This document shows positions 10,601 to 20,597 of a DNA stretch of 64,000 nt, piece after piece. This stretch comes from Actinomyces mediterranea (lineage in GTDB: Bacteria; Actinomycetota; Actinomycetes; Actinomycetales; Actinomycetaceae). The stretch covers positions 1 through 64,000 of the forward strand of contig NZ_FTPB01000003.1 of the NCBI RefSeq assembly GCF_900155595.1, given 5' to 3'. A program made the position numbers and the translations under genes. Below the pieces are notes generated by a model that ran no database searches, was not told the DNA's origin, and saw only the letters and a program-made list of their open reading frames with translations. The first letter of the stretch is position 1. The number at the start of each line of letters is the position of its first letter.

Positions 10601-13252
10601 CTAGGAGCGCAGCTCGGCGCCCAGGGTCTTCGATGCGCGAGCCACGATATTCGCGCGGACATCCGCGGACTCGGCAGCAGTGAGCGTATGGTCCTCGGCC
10701 CGCAACTTCAGCGCGAACGCGTAGGACTTCACCCCCTCGCCGAGTTGATCGCCCTCATAGATATCGAAGAGGACGGCGTCTTCAAGGAGAGGGCCTGCGC
10801 CCTGGCGGACGACCTGCTCGATGCGTGACACGGGCACCGATGCGGGAAGCACGAGGGCAATGTCTTCCTTGGCGGCCGGATAGGTCGAGACGGGCTTGAC
10901 CTGGATGGGTTGAGTCGCCATCTGCGCCACCAGCGCTGACAGGTCGACCTCCACCGCGCATGAGCGCTCAGGCAGTCCGAAGGAGCGGCACACCGACGGG
11001 TGGAGTTCACCGGCGAGGGCGACATCAACGAGGTCGCGCCCGGAGCGGACGAAGAAGCGGGCGAGGCGACCCGGGTGCCAGGGGGCGACACGAGCGGGAT
11101 CCTGCTCGGAAGGGGGCATCGGGGGCCCTTTGACGACAACGACCTCAGGCTCCCACGCTCGGCACGCCTCCAAGCGCACGCCAATGGATTGCGCGATGAT
11201 GCGGACGATGTCAACGGAGTCGGACCAGTCGAAGCTGCGCTCCTCCTCGACGATGGGAGAGCCGGATGCACGTCCCGCCAGGACGACGCCGATATGCCAC
11301 GGCTGGTTCGGAGTCCCTGCGTTCAAAGCGGCGAGTTCTTCGTCGCTCGGACGCTGCTCTGCGCTGAGCAGACCCATCGGAACGGTCCCCTCGGGTCGGA
11401 TGACCAGACCCGACTCGAAGATCGCGACCCGGTCCGCGCCGCGGGAGATATTGCGCCCGGCGGCGTCGAGGAGGGTGTCGAGGATCGATGTGCGCAGCCA
11501 CGGCGCATCCTCTGCGAGCGGGTTGCGCAGGCGCACTGCTCTCCTTCGCGGATCATCGTCGGTGAAGCGCTGGCGGTCGAAGGAGTCCGACACGAAGGGG
11601 TAGGTGAGCACCTCCGTGAGCCCCGCATGGGCGAGGGTCTCTGAGACTCGGCGACGTGCTCTTTGGGCGGAGGTCAGCCCCCTGCCCGCAGGGGCGACCG
11701 GGAGGATCGAGGGGATCTCGTCGAAGCCGTGAAGCCGGGCGATCTCCTCGACCAAGTGGGCGGGGCCCACGAGATCGGGGCGCCACGACGGCGGGGTGAC
11801 GAGGAAGCACTGCTCGTCGGTCGAGTCGCTCACCGTGCACCCGATCATCTCGAGGTAGGAGCGGAGCCCGGGGGGCGTGTGCTCCACGCCGGTCAGGCGC
11901 TCAGTCTCGGAATATGCGAAAAGAATCGGCTCGGCGCCGACCGTGTTGTCCATATCGAAGACTGCGGGATCGGCCGCTGCTCCGCCGTATTCGACGAGGA
12001 GGTCGACGGCGCGCTGCGCGGCGACGGCGGGCAGGCGGGGATCGCTTCCGCGTTCGAAGCGCTTCGACGCCTCCGAAGGAAGGCGGTGCCTGCGCGCTGT
12101 GCGGGCGATCGACACCGCGTCGAAGTGGGCGGCTTCGAGGAGGATATTCGTCGTCGACTCCTCAACCTCGGAATACTGGCCGCCCATGACGCCGGCCATG
12201 CCGATGATGCGCGACCCGGTCCCCTCGGGGGAATCCGTGATGAGGAGGTCTTGCGGGTCGAGCGCATGATCCGCATCGTCGAGCGTCGTCAAATGTTCTC
12301 CGGGGCGCGCCCGGCGCACAACGATCGGGGCGGCGAGCGCATCGAGGTCGTAGGCGTGCATCGGCTGCCCCAGGTCGAGCATGACGTAGTTCGTCACGTC
12401 GACGGCCAGCGACAGCGAGCGCATGCCTGCGGCCTCGAGTCGTTCCACCATCCACCGGGGCGTCGGAGCGGTGGGGTCGATTCCGCGGACGATGCGCGTC
12501 ACGAAGCGGTCGCATCCTGCGCGCCCGTTGATCGGCGCGTCGTCGTCGACGACGACGGGGAAACCGTCCTTCGTGGGATCGGGAACCGAATCGACGAGGG
12601 TGCCCACGAGCCCGGGGTCGCGGAAAGCCGCTCCCGTCGAATGGGAGAACTCCCTGGCGACTCCGCGCATTGAGAAGCAGTAGCCGCGATCGGGGGTGAC
12701 GTTGATCTCGAGGACTTCCTCTCCGAGACCGAGGAAGGAGACCAGATCGGTACCGGGGGCCGGGATCTGCCTATCGGGGAAGTACTCGGTCAGCACGATG
12801 ATGCCAGTGTGGTCGGTGCCGAGTCCGAGTTCGCGCGCCGAGCAGATCATGCCGTCGGAGATGTGTCCGTACGTCTTGCGCGCCGCGATTTGGAAGTCGC
12901 CGGGGAGGACGGCCCCGGGCAGGCTCACCGCAACGAGGTCCCCCTCGACGAAGTTATGCGCGCCGCAGACGATGCCGCGACTGGCGACATCTGCGGGTTC
13001 TTTGCCTGTGCCGGGTGCATCGTTGTAGTCGCCGACATCGACCCTGCAGTAGTTGATGGTCTTGCCATTGGACGCGGTCTCCTTGATGAGGGACAGCACC
13101 TTGCCGACGACGAGGGGGCCGATCACCTTCGCCGGGTGGATCGTCTCCTCTTCGAGGCCGACCTTGACGAGGGCGGCGGCGAGTCCGGGGGCATCCATCC
13201 CCTGGGGCACGTCGACATGGTCGGCGAGCCAGCTGAGCGGAACCATGGGCAT
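10601..13252 (-). CDS. pheT: Phenylalanyl-tRNA synthetase, beta subunit
   Basis: Beta subunit of the heterotetrameric enzyme that charges tRNA-Phe. The product is 883 residues, slightly longer than many. The N-terminal start MVPLSWLADHVDVP is typical. An EMAP/OB-type tRNA-binding domain lies at about 40-160, followed by the B3/B4 editing and B5 domains, and a C-terminal anticodon-binding (FDX-ACB) domain containing TYPAAKEDIALVLP. The start directly follows the pheS stop, with AGGGG as Shine-Dalgarno inside pheS; the ATG at 13246 is an alternative. Confidence 0.95.
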   Translation of the reverse strand: MPMVPLSWLADHVDVPQGMDAPGLAAALVKVGLEEETIHPAKVIGPLVVGKVLSLIKETASNGKTINYCRVDVGDYNDAPGTGKEPADVASRGIVCGAHNFVEGDLVAVSLPGAVLPGDFQIAARKTYGHISDGMICSARELGLGTDHTGIIVLTEYFPDRQIPAPGTDLVSFLGLGEEVLEINVTPDRGYCFSMRGVAREFSHSTGAAFRDPGLVGTLVDSVPDPTKDGFPVVVDDDAPINGRAGCDRFVTRIVRGIDPTAPTPRWMVERLEAAGMRSLSLAVDVTNYVMLDLGQPMHAYDLDALAAPIVVRRARPGEHLTTLDDADHALDPQDLLITDSPEGTGSRIIGMAGVMGGQYSEVEESTTNILLEAAHFDAVSIARTARRHRLPSEASKRFERGSDPRLPAVAAQRAVDLLVEYGGAAADPAVFDMDNTVGAEPILFAYSETERLTGVEHTPPGLRSYLEMIGCTVSDSTDEQCFLVTPPSWRPDLVGPAHLVEEIARLHGFDEIPSILPVAPAGRGLTSAQRARRRVSETLAHAGLTEVLTYPFVSDSFDRQRFTDDDPRRRAVRLRNPLAEDAPWLRTSILDTLLDAAGRNISRGADRVAIFESGLVIRPEGTVPMGLLSAEQRPSDEELAALNAGTPNQPWHIGVVLAGRASGSPIVEEERSFDWSDSVDIVRIIAQSIGVRLEACRAWEPEVVVVKGPPMPPSEQDPARVAPWHPGRLARFFVRSGRDLVDVALAGELHPSVCRSFGLPERSCAVEVDLSALVAQMATQPIQVKPVSTYPAAKEDIALVLPASVPVSRIEQVVRQGAGPLLEDAVLFDIYEGDQLGEGVKSYAFALKLRAEDHTLTAAESADVRANIVARASKTLGAELRS

Positions 13253-13253
13253 G

Positions 13254-14360
<1,107 letters not shown>

Positions 14361-14477
14361 TCAATTCATTGAGCGCATATGCGTCACGCCATGATAGTGC
14401 CTCTGGCAGTATTCTTCGTCGACCGTCCGCCGATGGGTTGTACGACCCTCCGGGCGCGCGGGTCTACCCTGGGAGCC

Positions 14478-15365
14478 ATGACTCATGAAGAAGATCTCGC
14501 CAAGCGAGCCCCCCTGGGGACGCTCGCTCCGGGACGCGTCTCCGCGCTGCGGGCGGTCCCCGAACACATCGCCCGCCCCGAATACATGTTCCACACGGGG
14601 CCCGAGCGCGTCACCGCCTCCGATGTGAAGGATGCGTCCACGATCGAGCGCATCCGCACCGCTGGGCGCATCGCCGCCCAGGCGCTCGAGGCCGTCGGAC
14701 GCGCGGTGGCCCCCGGAGTGACAACCGATGAACTCGACCGGATCGGCCACCAGTTCCTCATCGCCCACGACGCCTACCCCTCATGCCTGGGATACATGGG
14801 ATTCCCGAAATCCCTGTGCACCTCCATCAACGAGGTCATCTGCCACGGCATCCCCGACGACCGCCCCCTCGAAGAGGGCGACATCCTCAATGTCGATATC
14901 ACCGCGTATGTCGACGGCGTTCACGGCGACACCTGCGCAATGTTCGAGGTCGGCGCCGTTGACGAGGAGTCGCACCTGCTCATCGAGAGAACGCGCACTG
15001 CGATGATGCGCGGCATCAAAGCAATTGGCCCGGGCCGCGAGATCAACGTCATCGGCCGCGTCATCGAGAAGTACGCCAAGCGCTTCGAGTACGGCGTCGT
15101 GCGCGACTACACGGGGCACGGCGTCGGCGAGGCCTTCCACTCCGGGCTCATCATCCCCCATTACGATGCCGCGCCCGCTCATGCGACGGTGATGGAGCCG
15201 GGCATGGTGTTTACGGTCGAGCCGATGCTCACCCTCGGCGGAGTCGAGTGGGAGCAGTGGGACGACAATTGGACGGTCGTCACCGCGGATCGGTCCCGGA
15301 CCGCTCAATTCGAGCACACGGTCGTCGTCACCGAGGACGGCGCCGAGATCCTCACCCTCCCCTGA
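14478..15365 (+). CDS. map: Methionine aminopeptidase, type I (MapB-like)
   Basis: Removes the initiator methionine from new proteins. The product is about 295 residues and carries the N-terminal extension found in mycobacterial MapB, ending IARPEYMF. Metal ligands can be seen in NVDITAYVDGVHGDT (two Asp), GHGVGEAFH (His), FTVEPM (Glu) and QFEHTVVV (Glu). I chose the ATG of MTHEEDLAK because conserved sequence starts soon after it. GGGAG is too close to be a good ribosome site, and TACCCT lies 7 nt upstream, so it may be leaderless. Divergent from pheS. Confidence 0.93.
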   Translation: MTHEEDLAKRAPLGTLAPGRVSALRAVPEHIARPEYMFHTGPERVTASDVKDASTIERIRTAGRIAAQALEAVGRAVAPGVTTDELDRIGHQFLIAHDAYPSCLGYMGFPKSLCTSINEVICHGIPDDRPLEEGDILNVDITAYVDGVHGDTCAMFEVGAVDEESHLLIERTRTAMMRGIKAIGPGREINVIGRVIEKYAKRFEYGVVRDYTGHGVGEAFHSGLIIPHYDAAPAHATVMEPGMVFTVEPMLTLGGVEWEQWDDNWTVVTADRSRTAQFEHTVVVTEDGAEILTLP

Positions 15366-15376
15366 GGGATCGCTTC

Positions 15377-15417
15377 GGGGTGTCCGGCGTGTTCATTCGC
15401 GTCGGACACCCCCTTTT
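15377..15417 (+). terminator. Rho-independent terminator of map
   Basis: Perfect stem GGGGTGTCCG / CGGACACCCC with a 16-nt loop, ending in CTTTT. It lies 12 bp past the map stop codon. Confidence 0.9.
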
Positions 15418-15473
15418 GCCCCGCGCGTGGGTTATGATTTCGATCACATACGCTTTACTGCCCGGGAGGCATC

Positions 15474-16232
15474 ATGACCACAGTCGCATGCGGAATCGAT
15501 ATCGGCGGATCAGGGGTGAAGGCGGCACTCGTCGACCTGGGAAGCGGTGAGTTCATCGGAGAGCGCATCCGGATCACCACACCCAAGCCAGCGACCCCCG
15601 AAGCCGTCGCCGAGGTGTGCCGCCAGCTCCTCGAACAGTTGAATGTCGGCCCCGAAATCCCGGTCGGCATCGCCTTCCCCGCCCCCGTGATCCACGGCGT
15701 TATTCCCTTCATGGCGAACCTTGACGACTCGTGGGTCGGCGTTGATGTCAACGCCCTCATGGACTCGGTCCTCGGCCGCGACGTCGTCCCGCTCAATGAC
15801 GCGGATGCGGCGGGCCTCGCAGAAATCGCCTATGGGGCGGCGAAGGGTGTTGAAGGCGTCGTCATCATCACGACTCTCGGCACCGGCATCGGCTCTGCCG
15901 TCGTCGTCGACGGGACCCTCGTTCCCAATACCGAACTCGGCCACCTGGAGATCGATGGCTACGACGCTGAGAAACGCGCCTCCTCGGGACAGAAGACTCT
16001 CCAGGACCTGTCGTGGAAGAAGTGGGCAAAGCGCCTTCAGCGCTACTACGGTCACGTCGAGATGCTCTTCTCGCCCGATCTGTTCGTCGTGGGCGGGGGC
16101 GTGTCGAAGAACCATGAGAAGTTCATGCCGCTGCTCAAGCTGAAGACTCCGATGGTACCCGCCAAGCTCTTCAACACGGCTGGCATTGTCGGCGCCGCCT
16201 GGTACGCGGCGTCGAAGACGGCGACCGACTGA
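15474..16232 (+). CDS. ppgK: Polyphosphate glucokinase
   Basis: Phosphorylates glucose using polyphosphate (and usually ATP) as donor, the typical actinobacterial glucokinase. The 252-residue ROK-family protein begins with the phosphate-binding motif GIDIGGSGVKAALVD. It has the sugar-contact NDADAAGLAE, the TTLGTGIGSAVVVDG loop, and TELGHLEIDG. SWKKWAKRLQRYY matches the segment characteristic of PPGK in this family. The Shine-Dalgarno GGGAGG lies just before the ATG. Single gene between two terminators. Confidence 0.93.
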   Translation: MTTVACGIDIGGSGVKAALVDLGSGEFIGERIRITTPKPATPEAVAEVCRQLLEQLNVGPEIPVGIAFPAPVIHGVIPFMANLDDSWVGVDVNALMDSVLGRDVVPLNDADAAGLAEIAYGAAKGVEGVVIITTLGTGIGSAVVVDGTLVPNTELGHLEIDGYDAEKRASSGQKTLQDLSWKKWAKRLQRYYGHVEMLFSPDLFVVGGGVSKNHEKFMPLLKLKTPMVPAKLFNTAGIVGAAWYAASKTATD

Positions 16233-16253
16233 GCCGCCACTATTCGTGTGACG

Positions 16254-16295
16254 GGCCCCGCCCTCGTCCCCGATGAAGAAGACGAGGGCGGGGCC
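16254..16295. terminator. Bidirectional terminator between ppgK and acnA
   Basis: A perfect 15-bp inverted repeat (GGCCCCGCCCTCGTC at 16254-16268 and its complement at 16281-16295) with a 12-nt loop. It lies between the convergent ppgK and acnA stops. T tracts are absent. Confidence 0.75.
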
Positions 16296-16309
16296 GTGGG
16301 CTATCCTCC

Positions 16310-19000
16310 TCAGCCGCGGCGGGCGAGGTTGCGCAGCACGTACTGCAAAATGCCGCCATTGCGGTAGTAGTCGGCCTCGCCGGGGGTGTCGATGCGCAGG
16401 CGCGCGTCGAACTCGATGGGCTGCGCACCCTCACGCACCGCTCTCACGCGCAGCGTGCGGGGCGTGACCCCGTTGTTGAGTTCTTCGACCCCGGTGATGG
16501 TAATGACCTCGTCGCCCGTCAAGCCGAGCGAGTCGCGGGTCGCGCCGTCGGGGAACTGCAGAGGCAGCACCCCCATGCCAATGAGGTTCGAGCGGTGGAT
16601 GCGCTCGAAGGACTCGGCGATGACGGCCTTGACACCGAGCAGGGACGTGCCTTTGGCGGCCCAGTCGCGCGATGATCCCGAGCCGTATTCCTTCCCGCCG
16701 AGGACGACGAGCGGAGTCCCCTGGGCGAGGTAGTCCTGCGCCGCCTCGTAAACGGTCGTCGTCGGCGCGCCCTCGCGAGCGAAATCCTTCGTGAATCCGC
16801 CCTCGACTCCGGGGAGCATCTCATTGCGGATGCGGATGTTCGCGAAGGTCCCGCGGATCATCACCTCGTGGTTGCCACGCCGCGACCCATAGGAGTTGAA
16901 GTCCCGCCGCTGCACCCCATTGTCGAGGAGATAGCGCCCGGCGGGAGTATCGGGAGCGAAAGCGCCTGCGGGTGAGATGTGGTCGGTCGTCACCGAATCG
17001 CCGAGCTTGAGCAGCACGCGAGCGCCGTGGATATCCGACACGAGTGCGGGCTCCAGGGTCATACCCTCGAAGTACGGGGGCTTGCGGACATATGTGGAGT
17101 CTTCATCCCAGGCGAAGACATCGCCCTGCGGGGTGTCGAGGCTGCGCCAGCGCTCATCCCCGGCGAAGACATCCGCGTAGTCTTTCTCAAACATCTCACG
17201 ATCGATGGACGCGTCGATGACGGCCTGCACCTCAGCCGGGTCGGGCCAGATGTCGCGCAAGAACACTTCGGAGCCGTCCGCAGGGTCGATGCCCAGCGCC
17301 TCGGCGTCGAAGTCGAAGTCCATGGTTCCTGCGAGTGCATAGGCGATGACCAGCGGCGGGGAGGCCAGGTAGTTCATTGTGACATCGGGGTTGATGCGCC
17401 CCTCGAAGTTGCGGTTACCCGAGAGCACGGACACGACGGCGAGGTCGTTGTCATTGACGGCTGCGGAGACCTCGGGGGCGAGGGGCCCGGAGTTGCCGAT
17501 GCAGGTGGCGCAGCCGTAGCCGACGAGGTTGAAGCCGAGGGCGTTGAGGTCCTCCCACAGTCCGGCCTTCTCGTAGTAGTCGGTGACGACCTTCGAGCCG
17601 GGGGCGAGCGACGTCTTGACCCACGGTTTCGAGGCCAGTCCCCTCTTCACGGCGTTGCGCGCGAGGAGCCCCGCGGCCATCATCACCGACGGGTTCGACG
17701 TATTCGTGCACGATGTGATCGAGGCGATCGCAACATCGCCGTGGTTGATACGGGTACGCGTCCCATCAGCGAGGGTGATGTCGACGTCCTCGATGGGATC
17801 GCCCGGCGCATAGGTCGAGATCGTCGCAGCGAAGGACTCCTTTGACTCGGCGAGGGGGATGCGGTCCTGCGGGCGCTTGGGCCCTGCGATCGAGGGGACG
17901 ACCGTTGACAGGTCGAGTTCGAGGTACTCGGAGTACGCGGCCTCACGCGACGGGTCGTGCCACAGGCCCTGCTCTTTCGCGTACGCCTCGACGAGGGCGA
18001 CCTGCTCGTCGGAGCGCCCGGTGAGGCGCAGATAGTCGAGGGTGACGTCATCGATCGGGAAGATCGCGGCGGTCGAACCGAACTCGGGCGACATATTGCC
18101 GATGGTCGCGCGATTGGCGAGCGGCACTGCGCCCACGCCCTCGCCGTAGAACTCGACGAACTTGCCGACGACGCCGTGGGCGCGCAGCATCTGAGTGATC
18201 GTGAGGACGACGTCGGTGGCGGTGGCGCCAGCGGGGATCGACCCGGTGAGTTTGAAGCCGACGACGCTGGGAATGAGCATGGAGACGGGCTGGCCGAGCA
18301 TTGCCGCTTCCGCTTCAATGCCCCCGACTCCCCATCCGAGGACGCCCAGGCCGTTCACCATCGTCGTATGCGAGTCGGTTCCGACGCAGGTGTCGGGGTA
18401 GGCGACGCGGGTGCCGTCCTCGGCGACAGCGGTGAAGACGGTGCGGGCGAGGTGTTCGATATTGACTTGGTGGACGATGCCTGTCGAGGGCGGGACGACG
18501 CGGAAGTTCTCGAAGGCGCCCTGGCCCCAGCGCAGGAACTGGTAGCGCTCCTGGTTGCGCTCGTATTCTCGTTCGACATTGCGCTCGAATGCGATCGGCG
18601 ATCCCGCGACGTCGATCTGCACGGAGTGGTCGATGACCATTTCCGCGGGGGCGAGAGGATTGATGAGGGTGGGGTCCCCTCCGAGGTCGGCGACCGCCTC
18701 GCGCATGGTGGCGAGGTCGACGATGCAGGGGACGCCCGTGAAGTCCTGCATGATGACGCGGGCGGGGGTGAACTGGATCTCGGTGTCGGGCTGGGCTTGG
18801 GGATCCCAGTTCGCCAGGGCGAGGATGTGATCGCGCGTGACATTCTCGCCGTCTTCGGTGCGCAGGAGGTTCTCCGCGAGGACTTTGAGTGAGTACGGGA
18901 GCGCATCGAGGCCGTCGACAGCGGAGAGCCTGTAGATCGTGTAGTCAGTGGTTCCGACTGTCACAGTCGAGCGCGCACCGAAGCTGTCAATGCTCGTCAT
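16310..19000 (-). CDS. acnA: Aconitate hydratase
   Basis: Isomerises citrate to isocitrate in the TCA cycle using a [4Fe-4S] cluster. The product is 896 residues, the size of the AcnA/IRP type. Cluster ligands are visible as SCTNT (first Cys about 431) and [11 protein letters not shown] (Cys about 497 and 500). The C-terminal swivel domain contains [18 protein letters not shown] chose the inner ATG because AGGAGG lies 5 nt before it; an upstream ATG at 19033 lacks one. Confidence 0.96.
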   Translation of the reverse strand: MTSIDSFGARSTVTVGTTDYTIYRLSAVDGLDALPYSLKVLAENLLRTEDGENVTRDHILALANWDPQAQPDTEIQFTPARVIMQDFTGVPCIVDLATMREAVADLGGDPTLINPLAPAEMVIDHSVQIDVAGSPIAFERNVEREYERNQERYQFLRWGQGAFENFRVVPPSTGIVHQVNIEHLARTVFTAVAEDGTRVAYPDTCVGTDSHTTMVNGLGVLGWGVGGIEAEAAMLGQPVSMLIPSVVGFKLTGSIPAGATATDVVLTITQMLRAHGVVGKFVEFYGEGVGAVPLANRATIGNMSPEFGSTAAIFPIDDVTLDYLRLTGRSDEQVALVEAYAKEQGLWHDPSREAAYSEYLELDLSTVVPSIAGPKRPQDRIPLAESKESFAATISTYAPGDPIEDVDITLADGTRTRINHGDVAIASITSCTNTSNPSVMMAAGLLARNAVKRGLASKPWVKTSLAPGSKVVTDYYEKAGLWEDLNALGFNLVGYGCATCIGNSGPLAPEVSAAVNDNDLAVVSVLSGNRNFEGRINPDVTMNYLASPPLVIAYALAGTMDFDFDAEALGIDPADGSEVFLRDIWPDPAEVQAVIDASIDREMFEKDYADVFAGDERWRSLDTPQGDVFAWDEDSTYVRKPPYFEGMTLEPALVSDIHGARVLLKLGDSVTTDHISPAGAFAPDTPAGRYLLDNGVQRRDFNSYGSRRGNHEVMIRGTFANIRIRNEMLPGVEGGFTKDFAREGAPTTTVYEAAQDYLAQGTPLVVLGGKEYGSGSSRDWAAKGTSLLGVKAVIAESFERIHRSNLIGMGVLPLQFPDGATRDSLGLTGDEVITITGVEELNNGVTPRTLRVRAVREGAQPIEFDARLRIDTPGEADYYRNGGILQYVLRNLARRG

Positions 19001-19060
19001 ATGTCCTCCTGGCTCGGACTCATTGAGGTTCATGGCCTATTCATGGCTCGTTCTTTACCC

Positions 19061-19088
19061 AGGGTACTGTGGCGAACCCGCCGTGCAA
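19061..19088 (-). promoter_or_regulatory. Candidate acnA promoter
   Basis: On the minus strand TTGCAC (19083-19088) and TACCCT (19061-19066) are 16 bp apart, about 60 nt before the acnA start. The rest of the 19001-19279 gap shows nothing else clear, apart from an imperfect hairpin (19255-19283) over the end of the next gene. Confidence 0.45.
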
Positions 19089-19279
19089 GCGAACGTCTCG
19101 CTTATGCGCGGCAACGGCCCCAGCGCGCGGGAAACGGCGCGTCCACGGGATCGGGAGGCTGCTGACATCCCGCCGCTGCCGCCTGGGAAAATGGTGACGG
19201 CGCGTGCGCGTATTATCCGCCGGTCAGCCGAGCACCGTGTCGACATTGTCCGCAGTGACGACCCGTATGAGCAGGGGCG

Positions 19280-20593
19280 TCACCCTTGCCTCACGGCTAC
19301 GGCGAGAGTCTCCACGTGGTGCGTATGGGGGAAGAGGTCCCATGCGGCGAAAGACTCCAGCCCATAGCCCGCCTCTGTGAGGAACCTCAAGTCGCGCGCG
19401 CCCGCAGCCGGATCGCAGGACACGAGGGCGATGCGCGTCGGCGCGACTGCCGCGATCGCCTCGCACACGTCGCGCCCCGCTCCCGCTCGGGGAGGATCGA
19501 GGAGAACGAGGTCAATCGGCCCTCCCGCCTCACCCGCCAATTCGCCCGCTCCCGCAGCATCGACATCGCCGACGAAGGTCTCAGCCCACGGGTAGTCGGA
19601 GACATTCGCATTCGCGTCGCCCACCGCCCCCTCATCGCCCTCGAGGGAGACGAGTCTCCCCGAGCTCCCAATCGCATCGGCGAGGATGGAGGTGAATAGC
19701 CCGGAGCCGGAGTAGAGCTCCATCACCGTCATCCCCTCAGTGATGCCGCATGAGTCGTTGATGGCGCCCGCGAGGACCTGCGCACCCGCGATATGCGTCT
19801 GCCAGAAGCCCGTTGGGCGCACCCTGTAGGAGTAGTCGCGCCCGGCGACGCTGATAGTCCAGGTGAGGGCGTTGATGTCGGTGGGGCGTGCTTGGGCGTC
19901 GAAGATGCCCACGGGCGTGATGACGACCGGATCGGTGCCATTCGGGGCGACGACGCGGACCCTGTCGGCGGGTGCGAAGCGATCCCTCCATGGTGAATCG
20001 TCGTCGAAGAGGCCGAGGCTGCGGATCGAATCGACGGCGAGCGGCATATCGTCGAGGGCGACGACGTCGCTGCTGCGGTAGCGGTGCATCCCGGGGCGTC
20101 CGTCCTCGTCGATGACGAGTTCGATGCGGGTGCGCCTGCCCGTGAGCAGATCATCCGGATCCGTGTCCGTGGGGGCGGCTTCGACGCGCACCCCTCCCAG
20201 TTCGTTGACGGCCCGGGCGAGGTCCTCCCCGCCGACTCGTCTGAGCTGGCCCGCGATGACGTCGCGCTTCCACGCGCGCTGAGCCGCAGGGCGGACATGG
20301 GCGAGTTCCCCGCCACCCACTCCCCCGGGCCCGGCCTGCGGCCACACCGAATCGATGCGGTCCTCGGAGGGCCCGAGGATCTCGACCGCATCCGCCCAGG
20401 CGAGAGTTTTGCGCGTCGATGTGATGCGCGCGCGGACCCTCTCACCGGGCAGTGCGTGTCTGACGAAGACGACGCGCCCGTCCTCGTCCCTGGCGACACA
20501 GGCCCCTCCGTGGGCGGGCCCGCCGACGGTCAGTTCGACGATGCGCTCAGCGGGCTCAGTGCGCCGAGGGCGCTGGTATCTGCGTCGTGCCAT
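19280..20593 (-). CDS. TrmA/RumA-family RNA (uracil-5-)-methyltransferase-like protein
   Basis: SAM-dependent methyltransferase of 437 residues that probably makes 5-methyluridine in rRNA or tRNA. A TRAM-like RNA-binding domain fills about residues 12-75 (ERIVELTVGGPAHGGACVAR). The SAM-binding motif is MELYSGSGLFTSILAD. LLDPPRAGAGRDV and SCDPAAGARD follow, the latter with the nucleophilic Cys. The end WDLFPHTHHVETLAV is typical. The RNA site cannot be assigned, and the Fe-S cysteine motif of RlmD is not evident. It starts 4 bp after the permease gene ends, on the same strand. Confidence 0.88.
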   Translation of the reverse strand: MARRRYQRPRRTEPAERIVELTVGGPAHGGACVARDEDGRVVFVRHALPGERVRARITSTRKTLAWADAVEILGPSEDRIDSVWPQAGPGGVGGGELAHVRPAAQRAWKRDVIAGQLRRVGGEDLARAVNELGGVRVEAAPTDTDPDDLLTGRRTRIELVIDEDGRPGMHRYRSSDVVALDDMPLAVDSIRSLGLFDDDSPWRDRFAPADRVRVVAPNGTDPVVITPVGIFDAQARPTDINALTWTISVAGRDYSYRVRPTGFWQTHIAGAQVLAGAINDSCGITEGMTVMELYSGSGLFTSILADAIGSSGRLVSLEGDEGAVGDANANVSDYPWAETFVGDVDAAGAGELAGEAGGPIDLVLLDPPRAGAGRDVCEAIAAVAPTRIALVSCDPAAGARDLRFLTEAGYGLESFAAWDLFPHTHHVETLAVAVRQG

Positions 20594-20597
20594 GGGG

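Noticed and set aside
19055-19246. Minus-strand 63-codon frame between acnA and the RNA methyltransferase
   Set aside because: It overlaps the acnA promoter, has no ribosome site and resembles shadow sequence.
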